A stretch of DNA of 64,000 bases from assembly GCA_016710785.1 (NCBI GenBank), contig JADJUE010000002.1:558001-622000 (forward strand), written 5' to 3'. Shown here piece after piece: positions 36,901-43,449 of the stretch. The first letter of the stretch is position 1, and each line of letters starts with the position of its first letter. A model generated the notes under the pieces. The model was not told where the DNA came from, did no database searches, and saw only the letters and a program-made list of their open reading frames with translations. The position numbers and the translations under genes were made by a program. This stretch comes from Candidatus Epilinea brevis. GTDB lineage: Bacteria > Chloroflexota > Anaerolineae > Epilineales > Epilineaceae.

Positions 36901-37765
36901 TCGGCTGGCGACCCACGGCTTCAGCTTCCGCGTCCGGCCGACGCAGGAGGGCCTGTGGCCCACGAACGTCATGGCGCGTGCCGAACTGGTCGACGGCTGG
37001 GGCCAGCCGGCGGAGGTGGACTTCCCGGTGCCCAAGGTGCGCGTCTACGGCGAACCGCCGACGCCGACACCCACGCGAACGCCAACGCCCACCGTGACGC
37101 CGACGCCCACGTCCACCGCGACGGCCACCGCCACCCGCGAGCCACAGGCGCTCTACCTGCCGCTCCTCCTGCATCTCAAATGCGGCGACACCGAGCGCAA
37201 CGCCGACGTGGTGCTGGTTCTGGACGCCTCAACCTCCATGAGCGAGACGACCAGCCCCGGTGGGCCGACCAAGCTGCAGGCGGCCAAGGACGCCGCCCGG
37301 GTCTTCATGGGCCAGCTGGTGGCCGGCCGCGATCAGGTGGCGCTGGTGCAGTTCAACAGCGAGGCCACCGTGCTGGTGGACCTGACCGATCAGCCGACGG
37401 TGGCGATCGCGGGGCTTGACCGGATCAGTCAGGCCAGCGGCACGGCCATCAACAGGGCCTTGACGGCCGGTGCCGCGGTCTTCGGTGGCCCTGGCCGGAG
37501 GGTCTCCAACAACGCGGTCCTGATCCTGCTCACGGACGGCGAGCCAACCGGAACCACCCGAGACGAGGTGCTGGCCGCCGCCGCCCAGGCTCAGGCCGCG
37601 GCCCTCGTCTTCACCATCGGCCTCGGTCAGGCCGTGGACCAGGAGCTGCTGCGAGCCATCGCCAGCCGCTCGAACGGTTTCTTCTACGCCCCCGACACCA
37701 GCCAGCTGGCCCTCATCTACAGCCAGATCGCCTACGAGATCCCCTGTCGGCCGGGCTGGCCGTGA
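30941..37765 (+). CDS. Giant secreted NHL-repeat / double vWFA surface protein
   Basis: 2274 aa. A Sec signal spans residues 1-35. The rest, with approximate limits: NHL propellers 60-715 (VAVGGDGRVYVADTGNQRIQVF type repeats, interrupted by a Thr/Pro insert at 150-165); 725-1085 kelch/BNR-like repeats (FGDALYAGTQDGERGAAIW, YGQYLYAGSQSLD, YEGWLYAGLGSDSF); a Pro/Arg/Thr linker; a second NHL group from 1125 to about 1720; a vWFA-like domain at 1766-1920; a beta domain; a Thr/Pro linker 2040-2066; the motif ALYLPLLLHLKCGD; and a canonical vWFA domain to the end with the metal site D2095-A-S-T-S. The first vWFA has AVNTLGLTMS where the metal site should be, so it cannot bind metal in the usual way. 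Probably a cell-surface adhesion or scaffold protein. Confidence 0.9.
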   Translation: MIRHARRVPLLLLTFAGLLVLLPALLGGRGSIGAAPRRADPAARDAAVAADPRADYGLVYAGMEGETLAPWLRSAAQLDQPWGVVGDGDFVWVADAAGRRALKFASNARYLDELGKAGLIHALDGVEHPLRFVADVAVQGTADAGDDGSGDPAATRTPTPSPTPRRGGPRPLTLPPRPERPMAEGSVRPARVSAGLDYLIWLVDSQAHAAYGVDPASRAVVRVLGTPDEAGDDDRHFQGPSGIAVGGDGRVYVADTGNQRIQVFGPDDQWLATIGQTGVAGGGPNQFNRPGRLAVDDAVLYVADTGNHRALGLDVADPANARLLYTYGQSGQAGLDDAHLDSPLGLTVDASFVYVADSGNCRVQVWRKRQATFWKSLPACKAPAGAFLADRSPSDVALDARGYVYIADPAAMQVHQLNPDWTPLRDFGSPGKPYLTDAAHLNGPMGVAWGPDGRLAMVEGQGQRLLVRAADGQLAFSLGQAGISGPGDDHLDRPTDLAYDAAGLLYILEQGAAQVRVLAADGSMLRRFGGPGAGDGRFRCPEGLAIGADGSVYVADPCDHRVQVLGPDGSFRRSLGLAGQPGQGDDRFDSPSDVALDAAGRIYVADSGNHRVQVFDAGGRFLRRIGTGTAGRAFDQLFRPRRLALGADGKLYIADTGNQRVLVLAPDDRFLAAVGGQLGASTGQLREPLGLAVDDAGRLAVADSENHRVLRLAVADEPWTAWSRSGFGRPAADAVGALSTFGDALYAGTQDGERGAAIWRRESPDVAWAAVLQDGNGDAANQAVTDLTVWNGALYAGVRNLTISTDPLTGAEQRQSQGGAIWRSADGTSWQTVAAGGLGEKRNAAFGALTGYGQYLYAGSQSLDATRGAEVWRSSTGVAGSWERVAQGGFDADPGNLAIGAMGVFTGTLFAGTCQTADRPELWQTRDGKRWSPAGPYGQTAIGNGRAGCVTALVAYEGWLYAGLGSDSFLGGGTRSAEVWRCRKCEGSDWEQVARDGLGSVGNRGRVALAAFDEPPFRYLYLAVGNAYDGLELWRAADGQSWEQAGVGGLGDGANMDVASGKALAAWYGRLWLGTANSGHGGEIWSTAGFRPGSVPTVATRPGPVATATPRPRPAPSTGRAAYALVDQWPLGQTIAPDVVGNILEMAIGADGTVYLLDASNNRVMRLGADGSWLDAFGNSGRGPDRIGQVGALAVDDAAGRIYVADIASERILVYDALGRFIVAWPEIHARGIEVQPDGTVWVADRLADAARHFAPDGQELGRFGTFGNRDEDQFQDLIDLTVDAGGLLHVADQGGVRVRSFRPEGAAWRRTRTMLLTDPKFQGCLGAQPRRITALGPGRIMADSCIILDGDREDVFPANHRSSDLYGVQRRTANMAAGQFAALAVYDSDRINPENPTYPAVVSYLRENFDLVAGFSLGRVRDAASAAQDGAIGDPVRLSTAADGSLMLSDGFGLRQRSPTGATLSDLPNSFYPSRLNTIQPFQAYLVGEGREGRVMGVGRETRTGKYVTFYAKSVTRRYCRAGQCQVRPYFEVIWDTTLPTETEAFAAVAHEPIGDQFVVLHRYHTAPSTRGMEAISSRLYVYPLGGMGRKKELLLDGDDREAIWADVDAGPTGRIYVLDTLNDRVQVYGSDLSDLGKVATPKDAWRVAGGPNNEIFVLTVYGQVLRMAADGTLLSRFVGRPHDGVPPTSLVDLTVDKDGWVYTVDELANQVTVFAPEGTEDQVLQGERCQLGGDKWVDPKDILLGDSTQVYLSLFGTCGFVEQPADIVVAVNTLGLTMSNDWGRQLADNLRRARQIVALTDLDRHRVGIVSFSRGGQVDQELTGDSYRLVRALFTVTADRGQPPRNYGALRAAQDIFKSSSPERLKVIVILRPGEDDDAGIDLAEQLKAQGYRILIVNLPGSAAYSAIASGDLYNNIEVDPRAMGAAKEVHRRMLVRDQPANLARSGSLVDELPANMVYLPGSAQPPAVWDAAARTLTWVLTDLDRLATHGFSFRVRPTQEGLWPTNVMARAELVDGWGQPAEVDFPVPKVRVYGEPPTPTPTRTPTPTVTPTPTSTATATATREPQALYLPLLLHLKCGDTERNADVVLVLDASTSMSETTSPGGPTKLQAAKDAARVFMGQLVAGRDQVALVQFNSEATVLVDLTDQPTVAIAGLDRISQASGTAINRALTAGAAVFGGPGRRVSNNAVLILLTDGEPTGTTRDEVLAAAAQAQAAALVFTIGLGQAVDQELLRAIASRSNGFFYAPDTSQLALIYSQIAYEIPCRPGWP

Positions 37766-37804
37766 GCGCCGCTCCGCGCATCGCTGAATTCCCATCCAAG
37801 CGAC

Positions 37805-37835
37805 AAAAGGGCGCCCCCGAAAGGGGCGCCCTTTT
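37805..37835 (+). terminator. Intrinsic terminator after the giant surface protein gene
   Basis: The arms AAAAGGGCGCCCC (37805-37817) and GGGGCGCCCTTTT (37823-37835) are exact inverted repeats with a 5-nt loop CGAAA. Confidence 0.88.
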
Positions 37836-37839
37836 GCTG

Positions 37840-38689
37840 TCGCATCACAGGCTTTACCTGGTCGTACTCGCTGGCCCGGTCCGTCCCTGGATAGGGGGCA
37901 TCAACCGTCCGTCGGGCGGTGCAGCGGCCACCGGCATCACCGCGGCCGCCGCCTCTCCCCATCTGTCGTCGAAGCAGCATGAGTATACATCAGGCATAAA
38001 CGCCTGTAAAGTAGGAATACATCAAATTGACTCACCAAACCGAGATCGGTCCCCGAGGCCATAGCGCAATGCTCATGAGTAGCTCAATGAAGGAACATAT
38101 ATCAAACACCTGCAGGTCAGATAGCCTTGGCTGACCGGTCTGCCCTCGATCGTGGCTCTCCGCAACAGCGGTAGCCACGTAGGCTCCAACGTACACCGGC
38201 CGGTTCACCCGCAATACGCAGGTGAACCGGCCGGTCGTTGCCCGTGAGTCGATAATTGACCGCCTCCAAACGCCGGGCAATCGGCACGGTGCCCGCTATA
38301 TCCGGGACGGCATGCCGCTTACGACTGGAGGCGGGTGACTGGGGGCCAGGCGAACAGCTCATGCGCCGGGCATCCGGCGCCGGGTGTGCTGCCATGTCGG
38401 TCTGCCACCAGACTGCGAGGGCAAGGATACCCGGCTGCGCATGACGATTCCATCAGGCTTGGCTAGCAGTAGCATGGTGTTGCGTGGGGCTTCACCGAGT
38501 GGTTACAACCGCATTAACACCGTGATCGCATGGCGGCCTTTCCGCTGTCCGCGCTCGTATCCAACCCGGACTTGGAGCATTGGGCGGCTGCCCCTTGCGT
38601 GTGATATCCTCAGCCCGTTGACGAGCCGTGCCGCTCATGGCCGTTCAGACCAGCCGCAAGGGAGCCGCCAAGGGGATAGGTGAGGCAGC
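37840..38689. other. Long intergenic region, no gene seen
   Basis: About 850 bp without a convincing coding frame on either strand; the open frames have irregular composition and no start signals. An AT-richer patch at 37970-38120 carries a small hairpin (CAGGC and GCCTG around 37988-38004) and two copies of ATACATCA. A strong inverted repeat sits at 38195-38235. It may be a decayed mobile or phage segment, but no recognisable remnant protein remains. Confidence 0.5.
38195..38235. repeat. Perfect 15-bp inverted repeat
   Basis: ACCGGCCGGTTCACC (38195-38209) and GGTGAACCGGCCGGT (38221-38235) with an 11-nt loop. It has no T tract, so it is not a classical terminator; the end ACCGGCCGGT is itself palindromic. 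Confidence 0.8.
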
Positions 38690-39523
38690 ATGAATGCGGT
38701 CCATGCACAGTCCGTCCGGTCGATGGCCTTGGACGGAGCGGGGGGCGACGGCTATCCCGCCTTCGCGGAGTTCACGCCCACAGAGACCATCGAGACCAGC
38801 CACTATCAGGTGCGCTTCGCCGCCGACCGGCGGGATCTGGAGGCCGTTCAGCGGCTGCGCTACCGGGTCTTCAATCTGGAACTGGGCGAGGGGCTGGATG
38901 TCGCCCACGCCATCGGTCGCGACGAGGATCCTTTCGACCGCTGCTGTCACCACCTCATGGTGATCAGCAAGGTGGACCAGCAGGTCATCGGCACCTATCG
39001 GATGCAGACCAGCGGCATGGCCGGTGCCGGCCGCGGCTTCTACTGCGACACGCTCTTCGATCTCAGTGGGCTGCCCGCGGAGATCCGCAGCCAGGCCATC
39101 GAGACCGGTCGGGCCTGCATTGCCGCCGAGCATCGCCACGGTCGGGTGCTCTTCCTTCTGTGGCGCGGCCTGGCGATGTACTTGAAGCACAACCAACTGC
39201 GTTACCTCTTCGGCAGCAGCTCCCTGCCCAGTCAGGATCCAGAGGAGGGGCTGGCGGTGTATGACTGGCTGGCAGGTCATGGCTTGCTGCATGATCGGTT
39301 GCGACTCCAACCGCGCCCCGGACGTCCGTGCATCATCGATGCGCCCAGCATTCGCCTGACTCCGCCGGCCAAGGTTCCGCCGCTCATGCGCTTGTACCTG
39401 GACTACGGCGCCAAGGTCTGCGGCCCGCCGGCCATGGACCGGGAGTTCAAGACCATCGACTTCCTGACCCTGCTGGATGTCGAGCAGTTCGATCCCCGCA
39501 TCCGCAAGAAGCTGTTCGGCTGA
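38690..39523 (+). CDS. OlsB-like N-acyltransferase (GNAT/hemolysin-type)
   Basis: 277 aa, start ATG at 38690 with AGGTGAGG upstream. The N-terminal 175 residues match the acyl-ACP-using GNAT branch that includes ornithine N-acyltransferase: LEAVQRLRYRVFNLELGEG, DPFDRCCHHLMVIS, QVIGTYRMQTS, GFYCDTLFDLS, AIETGRACIAAEHRHGRVLFLLWRGLAMY and LFGSSSLPSQDPE. The tail has the companion signature MRLYLDYGAKVCGPPAMDREFKTIDFLTLLD. OlsB makes N-acyl-ornithine, the lyso form of ornithine lipid; the amino acid used here is not readable. It is the first gene of a five-gene operon, 15 bp before an O-acyltransferase, the usual OlsB/OlsA pairing. Confidence 0.8.
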   Translation: MNAVHAQSVRSMALDGAGGDGYPAFAEFTPTETIETSHYQVRFAADRRDLEAVQRLRYRVFNLELGEGLDVAHAIGRDEDPFDRCCHHLMVISKVDQQVIGTYRMQTSGMAGAGRGFYCDTLFDLSGLPAEIRSQAIETGRACIAAEHRHGRVLFLLWRGLAMYLKHNQLRYLFGSSSLPSQDPEEGLAVYDWLAGHGLLHDRLRLQPRPGRPCIIDAPSIRLTPPAKVPPLMRLYLDYGAKVCGPPAMDREFKTIDFLTLLDVEQFDPRIRKKLFG

Positions 39524-39538
39524 GCGGACAGCTTGACC

Positions 39539-40378
39539 ATGCAAGCCATCCCGGCGCCGGCTCCGACGGGTGCGGCGCGCCTGCGCCGTCGCCTGCGCGC
39601 TGCCGAGCGGCTGGTTCGAATCGGCCTGCTGACGGTCGCGTTCGGTGTGCCGGCGTGGCTGAGCGCCCAACTGCCGCGCCGGGCCGCAGGTCTGGGGCGG
39701 CGCTATCGGCGCTGGACCCTCCGTTCCTGGAGCCGGGCCTGCCTGCGGGTGGCCGATGTGCGCCTGACCCGCCACGGTCAGCCGCCGGAGCCGCCGTACT
39801 TCCTGGTGGCCAACCACCTGGGCTACCTGGATCTCTTTGTGCTGGGCGCGGTGTTGGACCAACCGGTCTTCGTCGCCCAACATGGGATCGCCGACTGGCC
39901 GCTGGTAGGCAGGTTGGCGCGGGCCATGGACACCATCTTCGTCGACCGCGCCAATCCTCAAGACCTGCTCCGGGTGAACCGGGCCGTGGAGGCGGCGTTG
40001 GATGCCGGTCGCTCCGTCGTGATGTTTCCCGAAGGCACCAGCACGCCGGGGGTCCGGGTTGAGCCATTCATGTCGCCGGTGCTTGCGGCCCCGGCGCGCC
40101 GCGGCCTGCCCGTGCACGCTGCCAGCCTCCATTACCGGACCCGCAAGGACGAACTGCCCGCGCACCAATCGGTCTGCTGGTGGGGGGACATGACCTTCGT
40201 CCCCCACGCGCTGCAGCTGCTGCAACTGACCGGAGTAGACGCGGCGGTGACCTTCGTCGCGGAACCCATCCAGGATGCAGACCGCAAGCAGCTGGCCCGT
40301 CGGCTGTGGACCGTTGTCGACGAAGCCTTCACGCCCATCGTCACAGGAGAGGACGCATGCCGCATCCGCTGGCCATAG
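39539..40378 (+). CDS. PlsC/OlsA-like 1-acyl lipid O-acyltransferase
   Basis: 279 aa from the ATG at 39539 (an in-frame TTG at 39533 is the alternative). The acyltransferase motifs are complete: NHLGYLDLFVLGA (His-x4-Asp), AMDTIFVDRA, and MFPEGTSTPG. One or two N-terminal hydrophobic segments (VRIGLLTVAFGVPAWLSA) anchor it to the inner membrane. The family esterifies a second acyl chain on lyso-lipids; next to the OlsB-like gene, the natural acceptor would be the N-acyl amino acid. The 3' end overlaps the following DinB-fold gene by 22 bp. Confidence 0.85.
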   Translation: MQAIPAPAPTGAARLRRRLRAAERLVRIGLLTVAFGVPAWLSAQLPRRAAGLGRRYRRWTLRSWSRACLRVADVRLTRHGQPPEPPYFLVANHLGYLDLFVLGAVLDQPVFVAQHGIADWPLVGRLARAMDTIFVDRANPQDLLRVNRAVEAALDAGRSVVMFPEGTSTPGVRVEPFMSPVLAAPARRGLPVHAASLHYRTRKDELPAHQSVCWWGDMTFVPHALQLLQLTGVDAAVTFVAEPIQDADRKQLARRLWTVVDEAFTPIVTGEDACRIRWP

Positions 40379-40887
40379 CCAATGCCGCCTACCTGGAGCA
40401 GTGCATCCGGCTTCTGGGCGGGCTGACCGACGACCAATACATCCAGGCTTCTCCACCCCTGTCCGAGAGCGGCGTAGGCGGACATCTCCGCCACTGCCTG
40501 GACCATATTCGCCTGCTCCTGGACGGCTGCGGCAGGGGACAGGTCGACTACGATGCCCGGGATCGCGACTGTCGCGTGGCCTTCGACCGGGCCGCGGCGA
40601 TGGCCGCGGCTACGCGACTGGTCGAGCGCTTGCACGCGTTGGAACCCGAGACGGTGGCCGCGGGCATCATGGTTCGCATGGACTGCGGCGACGGCCGACT
40701 GCGAGATGCCGTCTGGTCGCAGTCCACGGTGGCACGCGAGCTGCAGTTCATGGTCAGCCACACGACCCATCATTACGCCCTCATGGCGATGATCCTGCGG
40801 CATCAGGGGCTGGAACCCGGACCGGACTTCGGGGTGGCGGCGTCCACCCTTCGGCATCGGCGGGCCCGCGAAGGGCTGAACGGTTGA
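40357..40887 (+). CDS. DinB-fold protein
   Basis: 176 aa from the ATG at 40357, with an AGGAGAGGA site just upstream. DinB-type four-helix bundle with the metal-binding His residues in GGHLRHCLDHIRLLLD and VSHTTHHYALMAMIL. Such proteins are often thiol-dependent transferases or have no known activity. The overlap with the acyltransferase gene suggests translational coupling and a job in the same pathway. Confidence 0.8.
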   Translation: MPHPLAIANAAYLEQCIRLLGGLTDDQYIQASPPLSESGVGGHLRHCLDHIRLLLDGCGRGQVDYDARDRDCRVAFDRAAAMAAATRLVERLHALEPETVAAGIMVRMDCGDGRLRDAVWSQSTVARELQFMVSHTTHHYALMAMILRHQGLEPGPDFGVAASTLRHRRAREGLNG

Positions 40888-40896
40888 GTCGGCGGC

Positions 40897-41649
40897 ATGT
40901 GTACGGTCACCTGGCGTTTCACGCCTGATAGCGGCGGCTGGGCCCTGGACCTGGGTTTCAACCGCGATGAACGGCGCGACCGGCCGCGCGCTCAACCGCC
41001 GCGCGTGAGGCGGCCGGAGGCCGGACTGCCCTTCATCGCTCCCAGGGATCCGGCCGGTGGTGGCAGCTGGCTGGCTCTTAACACGGCAGGGCTCTGTCTG
41101 GGCCTTCTCAACCTCTATGAAGCGGAGGCTGGAGTGCCGGACAGGGATGCCAGCTTCAGTCGTGGCCGGTTGGTATGGCAGCTGGCCGGCTCGCAGGAGG
41201 TCGGTCAGGTCCGCGAGGGACTCCAGCGCATCCTTGAACAGGAGCGGCTGCGGCCCTTCCAGCTGCTGTTGGCCCAGGGCGGAGCCTTGCGGCGCGTCGA
41301 CCTGTGGCGATGGGACGGCCGCGCGCTGTTGGAGAGCGACCTCATGGCCGAGGTGCCGCTGCTCTCCTCATCGTCCCACCGGCCGGCGGCCGTGGTGGCC
41401 GGCAGGCGGATGCTGCATGACGCTGTCGCCGGGCCGGCGGGACTGGCGTCCGCCGACCGATTCGTCTTCCACCGCAGCCACCTGCCGCGGCGCGGTCCCT
41501 GGAGCGTGTGCATGCATCGCCCTGACGCGCGCACGGTCAGCTACAGCCAACTGCGCGCCTCTGGTTCAGGGATCAGCTTTCGTTACGCCGCCGGTGCGCC
41601 TTGCCGGTCGGCCCTGGGTCCGGCCCTGCGGCTGGAGCCGGGGGGGTGA
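40897..41649 (+). CDS. NRDE/TANGO2-family protein
   Basis: 250 aa. It begins MCTVTWRF and has the family name-giving GFNRDERRDRP followed by PFIAPRDPAGGGSWLALNTAGLCLGLLN. The later part (LLSSSSHRPAAVVAGRR, SVCMHRPDARTVSYSQLR) also fits. The molecular function is unsettled; eukaryotic TANGO2 loss affects lipid and haem handling. The stop overlaps the GTG of the next gene (GTGA), so the two are probably translated together. Confidence 0.85.
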   Translation: MCTVTWRFTPDSGGWALDLGFNRDERRDRPRAQPPRVRRPEAGLPFIAPRDPAGGGSWLALNTAGLCLGLLNLYEAEAGVPDRDASFSRGRLVWQLAGSQEVGQVREGLQRILEQERLRPFQLLLAQGGALRRVDLWRWDGRALLESDLMAEVPLLSSSSHRPAAVVAGRRMLHDAVAGPAGLASADRFVFHRSHLPRRGPWSVCMHRPDARTVSYSQLRASGSGISFRYAAGAPCRSALGPALRLEPGG

Positions 41650-43418
41650 GGCGCCGCGGACATGGCAGCTTGGCGGCGCTGGCGGTGGCCACCTGGCTGG
41701 CCTTGGCCCTGGTGGATGACGGCTGGGCCGACGTTGCCGCGGAATCACCGTCGAATCACCAGGGGATCGAACTGCCCGATGGGGTGACGCCGCTGAATCC
41801 CGGGCCCACCGCCGATCCACAGCGGCGCTGGTGGACCATGACCGGTATCGCCCTGGGCACCCTGGCCAGCGAAGACCTGGCGCTCATCGGCGGCGGCATG
41901 CTCGCCGCGCGCGGTCAGCTCCATCTGGCAGAGGCCATCCTGGCCGGATTCGTCGGCATCCTGGGCGGGGATCTGTTGCTCTATGCCGCCGGCCGATTTC
42001 TGGCGGGATCCCTCCTGCGCCGCGCCCCCATGCGCTGGATCATCGCGCCGCGGGATCTCGCGCGGGGGCGTGAATGGTTCACCCACCACAGAGGGCTCGC
42101 CGCCATCCTGGGCAGCCGTTTCGTGCCCGGACTGCGGCTGCCCACCTATGTGGCCGCCGGAGCCCTGCATGCCCCCTTCGGCAAGGTCTTCGGGCTGCTG
42201 GCCCTGGCCGCCGCGGTCTGGGTGCCCTTGGTGGTCACGGTCAGCATGCAACTGGGGCAGCGGCTGCAACCGCTCCTGCTGCGCTATGAGCGATGGGCGC
42301 CACTGCTGGTCCTGAGCGCCTTGCTCGGTGGTTGGATCGCCATGACGCTGGCCGTTCCCGCCCTCAGCTGGGAGGGGCGCCGTCGGCTATGGGGGCGTTG
42401 GCTGCGATGGCGCCATTGGGAGTTCTGGCCCATGTGGCGCTTCTATCCGCCAGTGGTGGTCCATGTGCTCTGGCTGGGCATCAAGCACCGCAGCTTGACG
42501 CTCTTCACCCTGGCCAATCCGGCCATGCCTGCCGGGGGCGTCCTGGGTGAGAGCAAGAACGACATCTATCAAGGGCTTGCGGCCGGCGCCGGTGAGGCGC
42601 TCCTGGCCTATACGCTGGTGATGCCAGGGCCCGTCGAGCAGCGCGTCGGCGCCGTGCGCGACTGGATGAAAGCCCGCGATCAGGCCTTTCCGATCGTCCT
42701 CAAACCCGACGCCGGTCAGCGCGGTACGGGGGTGCTCATCGCTCGTGACCTGGCGCAGATGGTCGATTACTTCGAGGCGATCACGGTGCCGGTTATCGCC
42801 CAGGAGTTTGCCCCGGGTCGCGAGTTCGGTGTCTTCTACATCCGCCCCCCGGATCAGGATCGGGGCCGCATCTTCTCCATCACCGATAAGCGGCCCACGA
42901 CGGTGACCGGTGACGGCGTCCGCACCCTGGGCCAGCTGATCTTGATGGACGAGCGGGCGGTATGCATGGCCGCGAGATTCGAGCAGGCTCACGCGGAGCG
43001 GCTCTACGATGTGGTGCCGGCGGGCGAGGTGGTCGCGTTGGTCGACATCGGCACGCACCGCCTGGGGGCCGAGTTCAAGGACGGCGCCTGGGTCTGGACC
43101 CCCGAGCTGGAAGCGGCCATCGACCGCATCAGCCGCGCATACCCCGGCTTCAACTTCGGGCGCTATGACCTGCGGACGCCGGATCTGGCGGCGTTTCGCT
43201 CGGGCAACGGCTTCAAGATCGTCGAGCTGAACGGCGTGACGGCGGAGGCCACCCATATCTACGATCGCCGGCATTCGGTCTTCGATGCCTGGCGCATCCT
43301 TCGGGAACAGTGGCGGCAAGCCTTTGCCGTCGGCGACGGCTGGCGAGCGCGGGGACTGCGGCCGGTAGGCTTGCCGGCGCTCTTGCGCCTGCTGCTGGCC
43401 TACCAGGCGGCGGAATGA
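41646..43418 (+). CDS. Fusion of DedA-type membrane domain and ATP-grasp ligase
   Basis: 590 aa from the GTG at 41646 (GTGA overlap with the TANGO2 stop, GGAG 8 nt upstream); a TTG at 41601 is possible. Residues 1-35 form a signal/anchor. Residues 60-260 form a DedA/VTT domain: ASEDLALIGGGMLAARG, GGDLLLYAAGRFL, and the re-entrant motif GSRFVPGLRLPTYVAAGALHAPF. Residues about 330-560 form an ATP-grasp domain: FPIVLKPDAGQRGTGVLI, IAQEFAPGREFGVFYIR, TDKRPTTVTGDGVRTLGQLI and the metal-binding end FKIVELNGVTAEA. DedA proteins flip undecaprenyl phosphate or lipids; ATP-grasp enzymes couple a carboxylate to an amine. A single chain doing both, in a lipid acyltransferase operon, suggests amino-acid addition to a membrane lipid. 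Confidence 0.85.
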   Translation: MRRRGHGSLAALAVATWLALALVDDGWADVAAESPSNHQGIELPDGVTPLNPGPTADPQRRWWTMTGIALGTLASEDLALIGGGMLAARGQLHLAEAILAGFVGILGGDLLLYAAGRFLAGSLLRRAPMRWIIAPRDLARGREWFTHHRGLAAILGSRFVPGLRLPTYVAAGALHAPFGKVFGLLALAAAVWVPLVVTVSMQLGQRLQPLLLRYERWAPLLVLSALLGGWIAMTLAVPALSWEGRRRLWGRWLRWRHWEFWPMWRFYPPVVVHVLWLGIKHRSLTLFTLANPAMPAGGVLGESKNDIYQGLAAGAGEALLAYTLVMPGPVEQRVGAVRDWMKARDQAFPIVLKPDAGQRGTGVLIARDLAQMVDYFEAITVPVIAQEFAPGREFGVFYIRPPDQDRGRIFSITDKRPTTVTGDGVRTLGQLILMDERAVCMAARFEQAHAERLYDVVPAGEVVALVDIGTHRLGAEFKDGAWVWTPELEAAIDRISRAYPGFNFGRYDLRTPDLAAFRSGNGFKIVELNGVTAEATHIYDRRHSVFDAWRILREQWRQAFAVGDGWRARGLRPVGLPALLRLLLAYQAAE

Positions 43419-43449
43419 GCCACGACGGGTTCGGCAGCGAGGCTGATGG

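Noticed and set aside
37762..38683. Short open frames in the 850-bp gap
   Set aside because: None has a ribosome site, a recognisable motif or regular codon use; several run across the inverted repeat.
38690..39523. Exosortase-linked acyltransferase instead of OlsB-like
   Set aside because: The C-terminal GAKVCGPPAMD signature and the adjacent PlsC-like gene fit the OlsB group better, and no exosortase or PEP-CTERM protein is present.
39613..39622. tRNA-like GGTTCGAATC motif
   Set aside because: It lies inside the O-acyltransferase coding sequence and no acceptor or anticodon stems pair around it.
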